DNA from: Zingiber officinale
Taxonomy: Eukaryota; Streptophyta; Magnoliopsida; Zingiberales; Zingiberaceae
DNA: 64,000 bases
Direction: 5' to 3'
Assembly (NCBI RefSeq): GCF_018446385.1
Contig: NC_056002.1
Location: 5,133,474-5,197,473 of the forward strand
Shown here: piece by piece, positions 11,701-24,687 of the stretch
Position numbering within the stretch: position 1 is the stretch's first letter
How the letters are laid out: every line of letters starts with the position of its first letter
Translations under genes and position numbers: made by a program
The notes under the pieces: model-generated
Databases searched by the model: none
Told to the model about the DNA's origin: nothing
The model's input: only the letters and a program-made list of their open reading frames with translations

Positions 11701-14700
11701 CACAATGATAATAAGAAACAATAGCAGAAATTCCACGTGTACAAAATGCAAGAGCAATGTGATCGATAAAGGACAACAGACCTGGATCTTGACTATCCGT
11801 TGCCTAGTAATTAAGAACTCTTTTCTCCTTTTCCATCCTCTGAACTTGTTTTGTATTCGAATGGCAGCATCATGCTCATACAATCCTGAGTTCTGTGACT
11901 TGACTGTTAGGAGGGAAATTGCATGCTCCTCTGATATTTCAGTGCTGTCATCTCCATACTCAGCAAATTTATTCCTGTGAAATGAATGCATTCTAAAAAC
12001 TTGATAGATGCGAGCTGCAGCCTGAGAAGCATTGCGAACAGCACTCAGTGAGTCCTTCAATGACAGTTCAGCCTGGGTGTCTCCATCAACAACCTCAGGG
12101 GCATTGGGTTGAGAAACATCTTCATCACCTATGAAGCTAGTAAAGTCTGAATCACTAGCCTTTGGGTCTATAGTGAGAACAGAAAGATGGCTAGTCAAAG
12201 ATGACTCTGCAAGAAATCCAGCAATGCCTTTGTGACCATTTGCAGATGCTAAATCTGCAGGTGTTCTTCCAGAAGGAAACTCAGGGGTAGGATCTGACAA
12301 CAAACCAGGTCCTGCACCCATTGCAACAAGGGCACAAATTGTACGCTCCCTAAAACATTAGAAAACAAGTATTGCAGTTGCTAATGGTAGACAAATAACA
12401 ACAACTAGTCACATAAAATATATATATAAGTTACTAACCTGCCACAGGATGCTGCCCAGTGAAGGGCAGTCCACCCATGTGTATCTCTGAAATTGATATT
12501 TACACCGGCAGTCACTGTTGGTTTTATAGCCCAATCGTAACCAAGGGCAGCTGCTAAATGCAAGACGCCTTGCCCTTCCTCATCCCACACATTTGGGCCT
12601 TTGATATCTTCAGACACTTTGTGTAGAAGCCAAGCATGCAATTTTTCACGCAATAAAGCCTCAAGTAATTGATCCTTTGCATTATCAACAGAGAAGCTCT
12701 TTTCTTTACTCATCTTAAGCAGAGTTGACCACTCATCAACACCTTCCATCATTGCACTTATCTTACTTCTTAATTCAACTTTCTCTGCAAGGATCTCTGC
12801 ATCCTTTTGGCAATCTAGGGGTCCTAGAGTCAGCAGCTTATCAAGACGGATAAGAAGATTTATTTCAGTTGATTTATTACTTCCAGAATTCATATTCTCC
12901 ACACAGGAGGAATCACAGTCACGAAATTCAAATTCCCTCACTTCACTACAGGCCAACCTGTTGGAACAGGTAATATAAAAAGGAACCCTCCCAGATTTGT
13001 ATGGCGGAGCATGGCAACGAAGAATTCCATCTCCAACAACCTCAGCTGAAACTTCCACTTCCCCAAACATGCATGACCATTTACATTTTCCAAAATCTTT
13101 ATTCTTCAAGAATGTCCCAGTAATTAAAACCTTCATAAAGAATGACGAAGGGATGAAAATATGTGCACTTCCAAAACTAAAACCATGATATGGCTTAATC
13201 AGGTAGAGGACACATGTACGTGTCCAGACCTCAACACATTAACTAAGTAATGAACTAAATAGACAGCCTTTGAGTTAGAACTTAGAAATACCTTAGTTTG
13301 AGAGCCAGCATATGCCCAATTTGGAGAGAAATCAATTATACTGAAAAGCTGATCTTGTGAAAGCGAGGGCATTATATATGCATCTAAATGCTCATGATTT
13401 GAAATACTGGAATCTTCAGCTACATTGTCACTGCCAACAGCACTCCAGTAGGCTCCAGAATTGGATTTTGTATGTGATTCATCAACTTCTCCTAGTTCTT
13501 TGCTCATCCATTTTGAGAAGCTATCATACTTTTTTAGGCCTTCTCCTTCTAAACTGGAGAAGTCCAATGATATTTGCTTCAAAAGGGAAGTGCCGTCAGC
13601 ATTTCCATCCACATATATCTCATTATCCACATTAATGTTTGGTATAACAGCTGAATCTGAGTCAACAGTTGAAAGCTGCGATAGATATACTAAAAATCAG
13701 ACATTAATATCAGCCATAATAATGCCTACAAAACTTTGGGGGTCACAAAAGCTGCAGTGGAAATCTGCAACAGGACCTAAAAAAATCAGTCATTTTATCA
13801 GCCAGGGGAACTGCCTATATGTTTGAACTTCTCAACAGCAGAAAAGCCAAGGGAAATAAATTGACAATAAATTTTCATGAGGAAGATATGCATACAAGGA
13901 GCGCATAGTACATAAAGCCCATTAATACATACTAAATAATCACAGATAGGAAAACAAGGATAATAAAGAAAGTACCTGCCATGCTTTACCCAACAAAGCC
14001 GATACATCTTGGTTGTTGCTAAGATTTTCAGCATATGGATTTCCATATGTTGAAAGTTCAACTCTACTTTCGCTTTCCCCCATTACAGGCTCTGTAAAAC
14101 GAAGTGATGACTGAAAACTTGGCATCTCTAATGTTCTGGCACTGTGTCCCAAGACTTCATCCCATGATGTTGGATCAAGCTGTAATTTAGACCCCTTGAA
14201 TGCTAATCGAAGGTCTATTTCATCCAACATATTCTCTTGAACAGAATGACATTGTTTATTATCAATTACCTGAAAACTGCCTGGAAGGTTTTGGACAGTG
14301 TTTTGCTCAGAAGTTTTTCCTTAGGTAATCTAACCAAAACATGTTGAAAAAACTCATGCTTACTATGACTATCCATGGAAGGATCTGGAACGCAAGGGTC
14401 CAAGCATTGAGCGCTCATCAGTTGTCCAGCACCATACTGCTGCATCTTAGTGAAAGTGTGGTATCTGGAACTTGTTTGATAATTATCTGCTGCATCGAAT
14501 TTCGCTTTAGAAACACTGAAAGAAAAAGTGCATGATTGAAGTACAAATCAGCAAATCTATACTACCTATAAGATGATGCATCAAAACTCAAATTTTTGGC
14601 TTATTATACCTGATTCAGTATCCTCATATTCTGATGTAAGCGCACTGTTGTGGCTCTCAGCATCAGTTGCTTGGGAAGGCATCTGACTGTAACTTATGAT

Positions 14701-17700
14701 AGAATTTGAACGAACAGGACTATCTATAGGCTTAACTGGGGGAGTTTCTTCAGAATCTCTAGACCGGCTGAAGTTTGGTTTATGACCCTGGATAATTATG
14801 AAGAACAAAAATGAAATGATAATAATCAAATGAGCAGCTATGCATTATTTCATAGTAGAAAGAAACATAATGAGTATATTCAAGGAACCAACAGGAAGGT
14901 TCATTTGAATTATTTGTGCTGCACTGGTAGTAGAATTCGTTTTCATTAGTGAATTTTCAAATTCCTCAACCCTAGAAATGCATTCACTATAATTTATGGC
15001 ATATGAAAATACTCACAAATCAATCATTAGCAAATAACAACTTATATATACAAGTATACATCGAGATGAAGATTAAAATGTAAAGAAAGATGAAGATAAC
15101 TAGGTATGAAATAAAAAGTGTGGAAGCCCAAGAAAGCCTAATACAACCCAAACTGCAAAGGATCACCTTAATTAACTACCGGGAGTAAGTAGCCTATTGC
15201 TCTCTCAACAAGCCCCATCAACAGAGTCCAACTAAATGACAAGCCCATGATAAGAGTTTGTAGTACAAAATCAAATTTTAAATGATAGATATAATTCTTT
15301 GTGATTAATTTAATGGAGTATCTAATGATATATTGTTGAAAATATCATGTGTATGGATTAGTAAAATTATCATATTGTTAATTAACTTGAAAAATCATGT
15401 AATTGATTAACTAGGCATAAAGAGAAGACTATAATCTGGATCAATCAATGGGAATTATATACATTGGTCATATTGACATGGTTTTCCTTTGTTATATGGA
15501 ACTAGTTTTATTTAAGCTATATGCTCTTCTTCTGGACTTGAGTTGCCAAAGTTAAATGGGGCAGTTCTAAACCCATACAGGTTAATTATGCCCGTAGCCT
15601 AAGCCTTAGACAAAAGATGCTTGCAGAATATAAAACAAAAAAGATGCTTGCTGAATGAGATGTCTGAAATGACCAAGCTGTGGCTACATATATCTGTTTG
15701 TGCACAACAATAACCACACTATCCGAGACAGAAAAGCTGAATGTTCGATCTTGTTGAAGCTGGATGTTAGGTGCTTCCATAGAAACTGAAAGTTTAATCT
15801 GCTGCAAAGTTGCTGATTCCTACAGACCTTCACATATAGTTAATGATGAACTTGCTGATTTTTTATTTTCAATCCTTCCTTCTGTATAGACTGTTATATA
15901 TAGTTTCCTTGCAAATGGTATAGCTCATAGTTGAGAATTTTTATTGAAGGGAGGTAATTCAGGACATACTTATACATAGCTTTTCCAGAATACATGTGTT
16001 TACTTAGCTTGTGTCAAAAAAAAGTCTCCTATATCCATAATTAATAAAGTAAAGATACAGGTCTTATGAAAACGCCACTATGATAGATATTTAACAAGGG
16101 TAAACAATAATCAAGAAAAGGGCATTTATAAAAAAAACAACAACAAAGTAATATAAAAGCAACAATTAGATGAAGTTAATTACAACCTTGACTTCAAGAT
16201 AGTGAACCAGAACAATGTGCATTAAGTCCCTGAAATAGAAGATACATCAACAAAAGATATTGTCAGCAATTATGTTCTTTGCAAAATAAACAAACAAGCA
16301 ATCATGCATTTTGACATTACAAATAAACATAGGTTAGAAGAATTGTTTGCGATGAAAATCACATGAGAACTTTTCTTTTTTTACTTTTGAGAAACATGAT
16401 TCTGCTTTAGTTATATCTGTCATCTTTCATGTCATGATAAATTTTCCTTCAAGAAACACATTTTTTCATATTATCAACAATTGAAGCAACACCTAATTGG
16501 TCTTGGAAATCAATATTTTTTTATTCTTTCTCGTATTTTCACTTAGCCATCTTCACACTCTAATCTCTGGCACATTGACATTTTTTAGTTATACGTAAAA
16601 AAAAAATAAAACAACTATGTTTACTGATAAATAAAATATAATTATGACCACAACTAAATTATACTAATGATATTACAATTAATAGTTACACTATCTTTGA
16701 TTAATTTTTCTATCTTGAACCCTGATTTATCCTGAACCATTAAAATATTATATTCAAAGAATATGCTCATTTATAAATTTCAAAGCCGACGCAACCCCAT
16801 ATTGACGATCATATTCTTTGAAACAAGTGATACAACCTCTTTTTAATCAATATAATTAATTATTTAAAAAATATTACCAAATTCACAAAGGTAATATAGT
16901 AGTGTATTTAAAATGTTGATTTGGTGATGTCAAGTTAGCATGCCGTTCTTATATTTTATTAAGGTTCAGTTTAGCCTTATAGTGTTGTCAAACATAGAAG
17001 ATTGCATGGATGTTCTTTTCTTGACCAACAAAGTTATGCCCTGCCAATCTACAAGTTCAACATTTTCCAGGTGAAAGATTGTCTATCGACTATGGTAGAA
17101 TTACATTTATTGCTTACAGCAGGTTCTGACATCTACATCCTTTTCAACATTGTGTATTGTATACTCAAACAGATATAAAAAGGAATCGCTATGATGGCCC
17201 ACTGCTATGTTGCAACTTATGATTGCCTAGAGCCCACTTAAGAATTTTGGGGATTCATCCTACGTGTACATAAGTATATTGATGCTTGGACAAAGCATAA
17301 TATGGAAATAACAGAAACATTTAGGTGGCATTTGGTTAAATGATAGGAATGACTATGGGTATGAGTTTGATAATAAAGTGGAATGGGAATGTGAATGAGA
17401 ATGAAACCTACCTAATTATATGGATTTGGTTGATTCCCATAAATCTAGAAATCATTCCCAAATTGTCATTCCCAAACTCAGAATCCAAACACTATCTTTT
17501 ACTATCATTCCATTCCTTCATTCCCAAACTCATCAACCAAACACCCCCTTAGTATTTATAGATATAAATCCAGTATCATGTATTTAGATCAAGTGCATTT
17601 TACAATATACCACATGGACTAAAATAAAATTAAAATGCTATGATAAGTGCAATCACTAAAAGAGCAAAGACTAAAAATAATCACTAAAGAGGAAAGCGTA

Positions 17701-19928
17701 TTAAAGAAAGGAAGGTTTGTGCTACAACTCACTCTTCCAGCATCCAATAACTTCGTCTTTGGAAATTTTCATTCTCTTCTCCATGAGCATAGTAGCAATG
17801 AAGCACATCAATACTTCCTGCCTGAAATTAAGTCCCATAATGAAATGATACAAGACTCAACTCTATAGCAATCTTAAATAATCTGAAACACAAATTTAGA
17901 AACAAGGATGTATTCAACCAGGGAGAAATTCATTACTTTCACCTAAATTTCATATAGTTTAATCAGGTGTCAAAATTTTATATTCAAAGCAAAGATACCA
18001 ACAATGCACCAGATCCCATAACAAGAACATGAACAATGACAACCTTTAGGTAAATTTTGTCAGATTGAAGATCAAATAATAGGTTATGTAAAGGTCAAAA
18101 ATAATATGTCACAAACTATGAGGTGTTAAAATCTCATAAGTACATGAGTAAAAAGAGGCTCTGTTAGAGGCCAACTAATGAACTACATTGCATGCCTGAC
18201 CACTATCACTTACTTTCAGCCTCTCATGAGCTTCTCTCACAGTCTTCCCATCTTTTTTCTTTCTCCAATTATGGCCATCCTTCCTAAAATATCTCAGTAC
18301 TTTACGATCAAAAAGAAAAAGAGATCCACCTGGAACAAAAACATGATACACTTGTTGTTCTTGCAAAAGAAACAAATACACAAGCAATTTGAAAACAAAT
18401 ACAACTACCAATTATTCAAGTTAACCTAGAAGGGAAAAAAATGCATTTTTCAGTAATTAACAGCAGAGGATTATACTAGATGGCTTATTTGGTGGTTCCG
18501 GTGCAATACGAAAATTCTGATGGTTCCGGAGTATTTCACAAATTTCAGCTGGACGTAACCAGCGATGTTGTGCTTCCAAAAGTATTTGCTCCATATCTGT
18601 TCATATATAAGAATAGTCCAGATAAGCAAATAAGGAATATATAGACTGTAAAAAAAAACGTATGCAGTAAATTGGGCAAAAATCAATGGGTATTGTTTTT
18701 TTATCTAAAACATCAAAAAGGTGCCTCATTTTGATTTTATAACAAAGGTGATCTTCCTAAATCCCCCCTGTTGCAAAGGAGTATAGCCCTCATCCACACC
18801 TGTTGATCCCCTCCTTTGCCTACGCGCCAGCTCCTTTACCTTCACCTTGGACATGCCAACATCAAGTACCCGAGCTAGCGGCAAAGGGCATAGTTGCAAA
18901 GGACCTTATGTGATAGCTATGTGATGGCCGCAACCTTGTGCATGTTGACCACAAACTCATGTGTGGGGATAGAGACATCGTATGACAGTGGCGACCTCAT
19001 GCGTGGCATCCGCGACCTCACATGTAGAAGTTGTGACCTTGTGCATGGTGGTTGCAATCTCATGCATGGCGGCCACAACCTCCTTGCACACAACGGATGT
19101 CGGTTTGGATATGAAGGGCTCCATTTTGAAAGTTTGACACAGGCAAATAAGAGGGGCATTGATTCAGGTGCTCAGCGTTGGCAAATAGGAGAGGTGATTT
19201 GGGAATAGGGGCATCCCTATGATAAAAAAATTAAATTGAAGTGTTGTTTCAATGGTTCAGATAAATAATATTAGGCGCCATTTTATTTTTATTTCCCTTA
19301 GTAAATAAGCAAATTTCATAGAGCAAATGAACTTGGGGGGCACATGTTTAAAACTTGAAATAAACATTTTTAGAAAAAAAAAAAATCCATATCTATGTCA
19401 AGAATTTTATACCTACATAGAACGAACAGATATCTGCTGAATATTCAGGTCAAACTACTAGAGTACAAACAATGGACGGATGAACTAATCATTCAAACCT
19501 ATTGAACGTTCAAAAAAGTACCCTTTCTTTAACAAAAAAGAAATTTGTGTTAAGAGAAGAAAAATTGACTAAAATTTCTATTTTCTGGAAAAAAAACTTG
19601 TATAACAATCATCTCATAAGTCGCATCACCTCAAAATTTCGCAAAGAAGTCACAAGAAGGAGATTCCCACGACAATAAAACAGGTTGTGTTCCCCAACTA
19701 TGTGAGAAACAATCTGTATCTCCGACTATTGAGAACGAGAAAGAAAAATACGCAACAAACTAAATCCTGCAAGTAAATATTAAAAACATTTCCCCCAGGA
19801 GATATCACAAATAAGAGAAACAGCGACCCCAGGCGCACGACATAAAGAAAACTCAAAAGAACGAAAAAACAAATAAATAAATTCTCACCCAATTGAGGAG
19901 TCAATGAGAACCGCCTCGTCTCCGCCAT
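5750..19928 (-). CDS. CAMTA: calmodulin-binding transcription activator (CAMTA), 13 or so exons
   Basis: This is a Ca2+/calmodulin-responsive nuclear DNA-binding activator. Coding exons, 5' to 3': 19928-19889, 18596-18477, 18329-18214, 17821-17733, 16229-16187, 14787-14610, 14504-14364 plus 14319-13976 (see oddity), 13675-13292, 13130-12439, 12349-11782, 7609-7286, 5854-5750. Exons 1-5 encode the CG-1 DNA-binding domain (LEAQHRWLRPAEICEIL, FDRKVLRYFRKDGHNWRKKK, HCYYAHGE). Exons at 13.7-12.4 kb hold a DSFSKWMSKELGE block and the TIG/IPT domain (SPNWAYAGSQTK...CHAPPYKSGRVPFYITCSNRLACSEVREFEF), then ankyrin repeats (GVLHLAAALGYDWAI, GWTALHWAASCGR). IQ motifs (AAIRIQNKFRGWKRRKEF, IQAHVRGHQVRKRY) and the basic CaM-binding helix follow. 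The predicted length of about 1047 aa fits the family. Oddity: between 14364 and 14319 the frame changes; a 44-nt GTAAGC...AAG intron or an indel is needed. The last intron but one is about 4.2 kb. Subfamily (CAMTA1/2/3-like) was not resolved. Confidence 0.93.
7610..11781. other. 4.2-kb CAMTA intron
   Basis: This intron separates the IQ-region exons. It contains a SINE at 10911-11149 and an ATC/ATG trinucleotide-rich stretch near 10,660-10,900. The rest is AT-rich sequence without recognised coding. Confidence 0.7.
10911..11149 (-). mobile_element. tRNA-derived SINE in CAMTA intron
   Basis: On the minus strand the element has a Pol III A-box-like TAGTGCAGTGG (about 11,121-11,132), a B box GGTTCGAATCC (about 11,081-11,092) and an A-rich 3' end (the T run at 10,909-10,918 on the plus strand). 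It is bounded by a perfect 13-bp direct repeat, TTATCCCTCAATT, at 10898-10910 and 11150-11162, the target site duplication. Its length of about 240 bp fits plant SINEs. It is inserted in the same orientation as CAMTA transcription. Confidence 0.88.
17324..17549. mobile_element. Harbinger/Tourist-type MITE in CAMTA intron, 226 bp
   Basis: The left end GGTGGCATTTGGTT pairs with the right end AACCAAACACCCCC, and the arms continue pairing imperfectly (ATGATAGGAATG against CATTCCATTCC). TTA flanks both sides (17321-17323 and 17550-17552). The open frame across it is just foldback sequence. It sits between the fourth and fifth CAMTA exons. Confidence 0.85.
18900..19100. repeat. degenerate 20-24-bp minisatellite in CAMTA intron 1
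   Basis: Variants of GGCCGCAACCTCATGCATG recur about eight times (for example near 18925, 18990, 19010, 19050 and 19065). It explains the open frames on both strands. No function is apparent. Confidence 0.6.
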
Positions 19929-20392
19929 CAATTATTCACAAGGAACTTAAGTGTATGGGACCTAATTCCAAAACCCCGCCGCTTCTAGCATCAGAATCGG
20001 AATCGCTGGAGTCGATCGCCGAGGCAGAAGCACCGTCGAATCGCAGCAGTCCAGAAGCTTAGCAACGCGGTCAATCGACAAATCTTTCCAAAAGGATAAA
20101 TTTGCTTGAGACAGAAGGAATCTACGAAAGGAATCGATTTTTCTTTTTCACTTCGAGAGGAGATGGCGCTGTGACGAAAGGGAAAAGGGAAAGGGGGTGA
20201 GGAAGACGATGCGTTGATCTTCTCAGCGCCCGTGACCTTGGCGTCACAATTTCAAGCGTTCGATATTCCGTCCCGTCACGGCGTCAAGAAACCGTTGCCG
20301 TGACCCGGCAAATGGATAGGCGGAGGACACGGACGGCGGATCGAACAGCCGTGTGGGAGATGGAGACGGAGGAGGAGGGGAAGGCAGAATTG

Positions 20393-20423
<31 letters not shown>

Positions 20424-20510
20424 AAAGGGGGGAATAATAATTTATCGTTTACATGTATGTGATGGCAACAGGAGAGAGGAGTGATAATACCTGTCTCCAA
20501 AATTCTTTGC
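19929..20510 (-). promoter_or_regulatory. CAMTA 5' UTR / promoter region
   Basis: GC-richer sequence lies upstream of the CAMTA ATG, with a GA microsatellite at about 20,396-20,424. An ACGCGG hexamer near 20,064-20,069 matches the CGCG box (VCGCGB) recognised by CAMTA CG-1 domains. A single match can occur by chance, so autoregulation is only a possibility. The transcription start was not located. Confidence 0.4.
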
Positions 20511-21230
20511 GATTTTGCACTTATGTCCTTCCTTATCCGTTTTATCTACATTTTGGGGAAAGTATTATGAGAAAGAGGAAAGTGGACGTGATCTCCTTGT
20601 AAATATATTATTCTGTATCTTGTCATACTATAAATTCATTCAAATACACCATTTTAAAACTTAAAATCTTGTATTTATTTCATTAGTAACTTTTATCTTC
20701 TTACCATACTAAATAATTACAAATCGATAACATCCATTCTTTAAGATTTCTAAATATTTTTTTAAAATATTAAAATATTTTTAAAAATAAAAGGAAAAAA
20801 ATTAGATAATAAAAAATAAATATTACATCGGAGAGAGAATAAATAATAAAAAAAATAAAAGATAGCGAGAGAAAATAATAAAAAAATAATCAATACCTTT
20901 TTATATCATTGGTGATGTACTGTTTACTCGTATCAAAATGATACAGTACTTTTTTAAAAATATAATATATTATAATATTAAATATATATTTAAAAATTTC
21001 TTAAATATTATAAATTTATATTATTTAATTTAATTTAATATTATAAATTTATATTAGTTATTAACTTAAATAAGTATTATTATAATAAAAATATTTAATA
21101 AATTAATATATATATTGAATAATAAATTATAAAATAGAAAAATAGAATATTTTAAAGAATATTTTTTTAAGGAAATAATGTGTATTATTTGGAATTAAAA
21201 AATATTTGATACTGAAACATTAAGGGGGTG
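20511..21230. other. intergenic, very AT-rich
   Basis: Only A/T-rich low-complexity sequence is seen, with no coding. Confidence 0.6.
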
Positions 21231-21233
21231 TAT

Positions 21234-22588
21234 TCAATGTTGGACTTTTAATTACTTTGAATGACTTTTGTGGATTTTAAAAGTCTAGTTGTATTCAATC
21301 TAGACTTTTATAAACTCTATAGAAATCTAATGGTATCCAAATTGGATTTTTATAGAGTTTTAAAAAGTCATGTGGTATTCAAACTCGACTTTTAAAAACT
21401 CTATGAAAATCTTTTGGTATCCAAAATTTTAATAGATTTTCATGGATTCTTTTAGAATTCCTTGGATATAAATTTTAACCAATGAGAGCTCTCCAAAATA
21501 CTTGGTATAAGTTTAAATATAAAATAAAAAGTCTTCTCCTCACCCTTGAGATTTCTATAGACTTCAAATCATTTTAATTTTTTACGAATAAGTCATTTCT
21601 CTTTTCGCTCATCGATTTTGATTATTTCTTTGAGCCCCGTCCAGAGCCTACCAATACAATAGTATACAGTCCAACTTGACGCATATTCAACAAAGAATCT
21701 TCACCACCTTGATCAAATTTAACACTGTTCTCGATATTATTCCTTCACCACCTTGATCACGTCGACGGTCTACCATAGAGATTACTTTAGGATGTGTTAT
21801 CCTCTGTTACAAAACTAAATATACATGTTTTTTTTAACTTTATTATTATTATTATTATTTGAATTTTATGTTTTTTTCTATTTTTTTTGTTTTTAAAGTT
21901 TACGTTTTTTTTTTTTTGAAATTTATGTTTTTTTTAGTTTAGGTTTTCTTTTAAGTTTTGACTTTACGTTTTTTTTTTTAAGTTTATGTTTTTTCTTTAC
22001 ATTTTTCTTAAGTTTACGATTTTTTTAGTTTACCTTTTTTAGTTTATGTTTTTTTTATTAGTTTACCATTTTTTAATTTTTCTTTAATTTTTTTTAAAGT
22101 TTACTATCTTTTTTAAAATAAAATTTTTATTATAAAAAGTTTGATTTGTGCCGGATTATATAATTTTCTTCACAATGAGTGTCGTTCTGATGAATTTTTA
22201 GTTGAACCAGATAATGAAGCTTCATCATCCTTACCAGAACAAGTTCAAGGTGTCGATTACTTTAATTAATTATCTGATACTCAAGAACAACAACGAGCAA
22301 ATGTCAATGCATGGAGAGATACAATAGCGAATCGAATGCAGAGCGACGTTTATCATATTGGCAATAATGAAATGAATTTTTCTTTCTCATAAATCCATAA
22401 ATTTCCATGAAAAAGTTTATAAATGTCTGTAAAAGTCTTGCAAAAAAGTCTATAAAACTCCATAGAATTCTTTTCACAACTACGCGAGATTCTATACAAG
22501 TCAATACAAATCAATCAACTCCACAAAAGTCTATCATTAAAAAAAAGTCAATAAAAGTCATTCAACCTCTTGATTGAATACATCCCTC
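21234..22588 (+). mobile_element. internally deleted PIF/Harbinger transposon, 1.36 kb
   Basis: The terminal inverted repeats are GGGGGTGTATTCAAT and its partner ATTGAATACATCCCTC, flanked by TAA on both sides (21231-21233, 22589-22591). The arms repeat GACTTTTRTRGA-type motifs several times. Between about 22,165 and 22,345 the plus strand still encodes the C-terminus of a Harbinger DDE nuclease (ECRSDEFLVEPDNEASSS ... DTQEQQRANVNAWRDTIAN), interrupted by a TAA. The rest of the transposase and the MYB-like partner gene are missing, so it is non-autonomous. The T-rich block at 21,830-22,120 is low complexity. Confidence 0.82.
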
Positions 22589-22591
22589 TAA

Positions 22592-24687
22592 ATTAGGATT
22601 GAAAATAAATCAAATGAATTTTTATGATGGGAGATGGTCTAACCCGTTTACTTAAAAATCACTCACAAATATTTCCTATTTTTTTTTAAAAAAAAATACA
22701 CTGTGTTTTAGTATTTTATTTGAATACGAAGAAAGATGGCTAGGTAATAAAAACACAAATCAAATAAACAAACATATATCAAAATTATGATAAGGGTATT
22801 TTGACTCCCACAAGTATAGCTGAATTGATACTCAGAATGATAAATTTCAATTTATTAGAGTTCGTTCCATTAGAGAATTAGCTCCTCTTATCTAGAAAAC
22901 TGGTCGGTATCATGATTTATCTACCTTCCTCAGATCCTTAGGGCGGTCACGGGAGGGGCGTCTACAAAAAATAATTGCATATGAAATTTTAACTAAACAT
23001 TATTAATATGAATTTTCAATACGTTGAATCATATAATGCAAAACATATCAATGAATATTAATCAACAACAGTATACAAGTTCATATTATTAATATTCGAA
23101 GTGTTTATCTCTATCTAAAGTTTGACATTAGCTACAAGCTACAAATAACGTAGCTTAAGATTTTAAGTCAATTTAGTTAAATCGCACTTGGTTCAAATGA
23201 AGCAAATAAAGTCTCTTTTAGCTGCACTTACAAACCACACCTTTATACAGTTCGCTTCACGATCTGCTTGAGTGGCCAATCTAGCAGTCCAATTAGGGTT
23301 TTAAAACCATGTAATCAATGCTAACTAAATCATCAACTCTTCAGTTCTAATAAAGTTCACAATATACAAGGAAGCGAGCATGTTCTATTTATACATATCA
23401 GTATACCACACTAGCTCAAGACATTAGACCATAACTCGTGTCCATAGCCAATACACATTCCTCTATCGACTAAAACTTACAATACTTCAAATAACTAATA
23501 ATGCTCAAGAGGAATAGTGGATCTTAACACTTGTATAGCAACTAGGAAATCATATGATTATTATGCACTGTGCATCTTCAGTAATTCATCATATATAAAC
23601 ACATATTTGAGAACCATGCTGTAGAAAAGGAAATGAAAATAAAAACTTTAAATCAAAAACTTGAATCATGTCCACTTACCATCAAAAATATGGCAGAATC
23701 TGCTCATATGCCAACATACTTGGCAAAGAGATGATAAGGTTCAACACTTTCCTGATAATGCAGTTAGTTTCCTCCATGTTGAGGTCACAGTGAAAAGTAA
23801 CACTGTGACAAAATTTTGCACAATTAAGACTGCTATATGCTTTCCTCAAATAGATTTCAATAGACCATCAAAGCTTTTCTCGTACTTGTAGGGGGAAATA
23901 AATCAAATTATAATAAACATTAGGATTGATTAACCCAGGAGATTGCTTCATATCTCCAGTAATCATGTGATTCACAAGATGAGCACGACTAAATGTAGCA
24001 AAATTAGAGAACTAAGGACCAGAAAATCATCAGCACAAATGCCATTTTACCTGTCACATTCCAATAATATTATTCTTCACATCTCAGAATTTTTAGAGAG
24101 TGCAACAAACTATTCCATCTAAACCATAAATTTTCCACTTGCCTCATGTTTTCCAACTAATGTCACAATTTAAAAATCAGCCAACACTAGATTTAAGTAT
24201 ATATGATGTTATGCCTGACTATTAAACCATGCAATGCAAATAGTTTATTCATAACCAACATACATTCTTTCACTTTAACTAGGTAAGCTTAGGAGGAAAG
24301 TGAGAATTGAACATCTGAGGTAGCAATCAAAAAACTCAGGCTATCACTATAGCGTATTTAATCACTTGAGCACAAACAATCATTCAATGACCAAGAATCA
24401 ACTAGATAAAAGAGAAAGAAAATGAAATTCTAAAACTTGAATTAAATCAACTATCAATCCATCATGTAGACGATGTAGTTCATAAGTCAACACCATCAAC
24501 AAGAGACCACAAGATTCATAACTATCATCTAAAACAATCTCCCTAAGGAGAAATTATTAGAGTTCAACAGGAACTAACTCTTGCATATCCAACATGGCAA
24601 TTCAAAAAAAGATGTTTTATCAGTACAAATCCAACAAGGTAATTCGAAAAAGATGCAGACTTCATTGCTTATTTGGCCAAAAGAAGA
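22592..24687. other. intergenic; uL23m 3' flank
   Basis: No gene was recognised. A tRNA-like stretch near 22,810-22,875 (TAGCTGAATTGATACTCAG, then GAGTTCGTTCC about 40 bp on) could be an old SINE head on the plus strand, but I could not find its ends. Confidence 0.4.

Noticed and set aside
18894-19208. 104-aa frame in CAMTA intron 1
   Set aside because: It is explained by a minisatellite of 20-24 bp.
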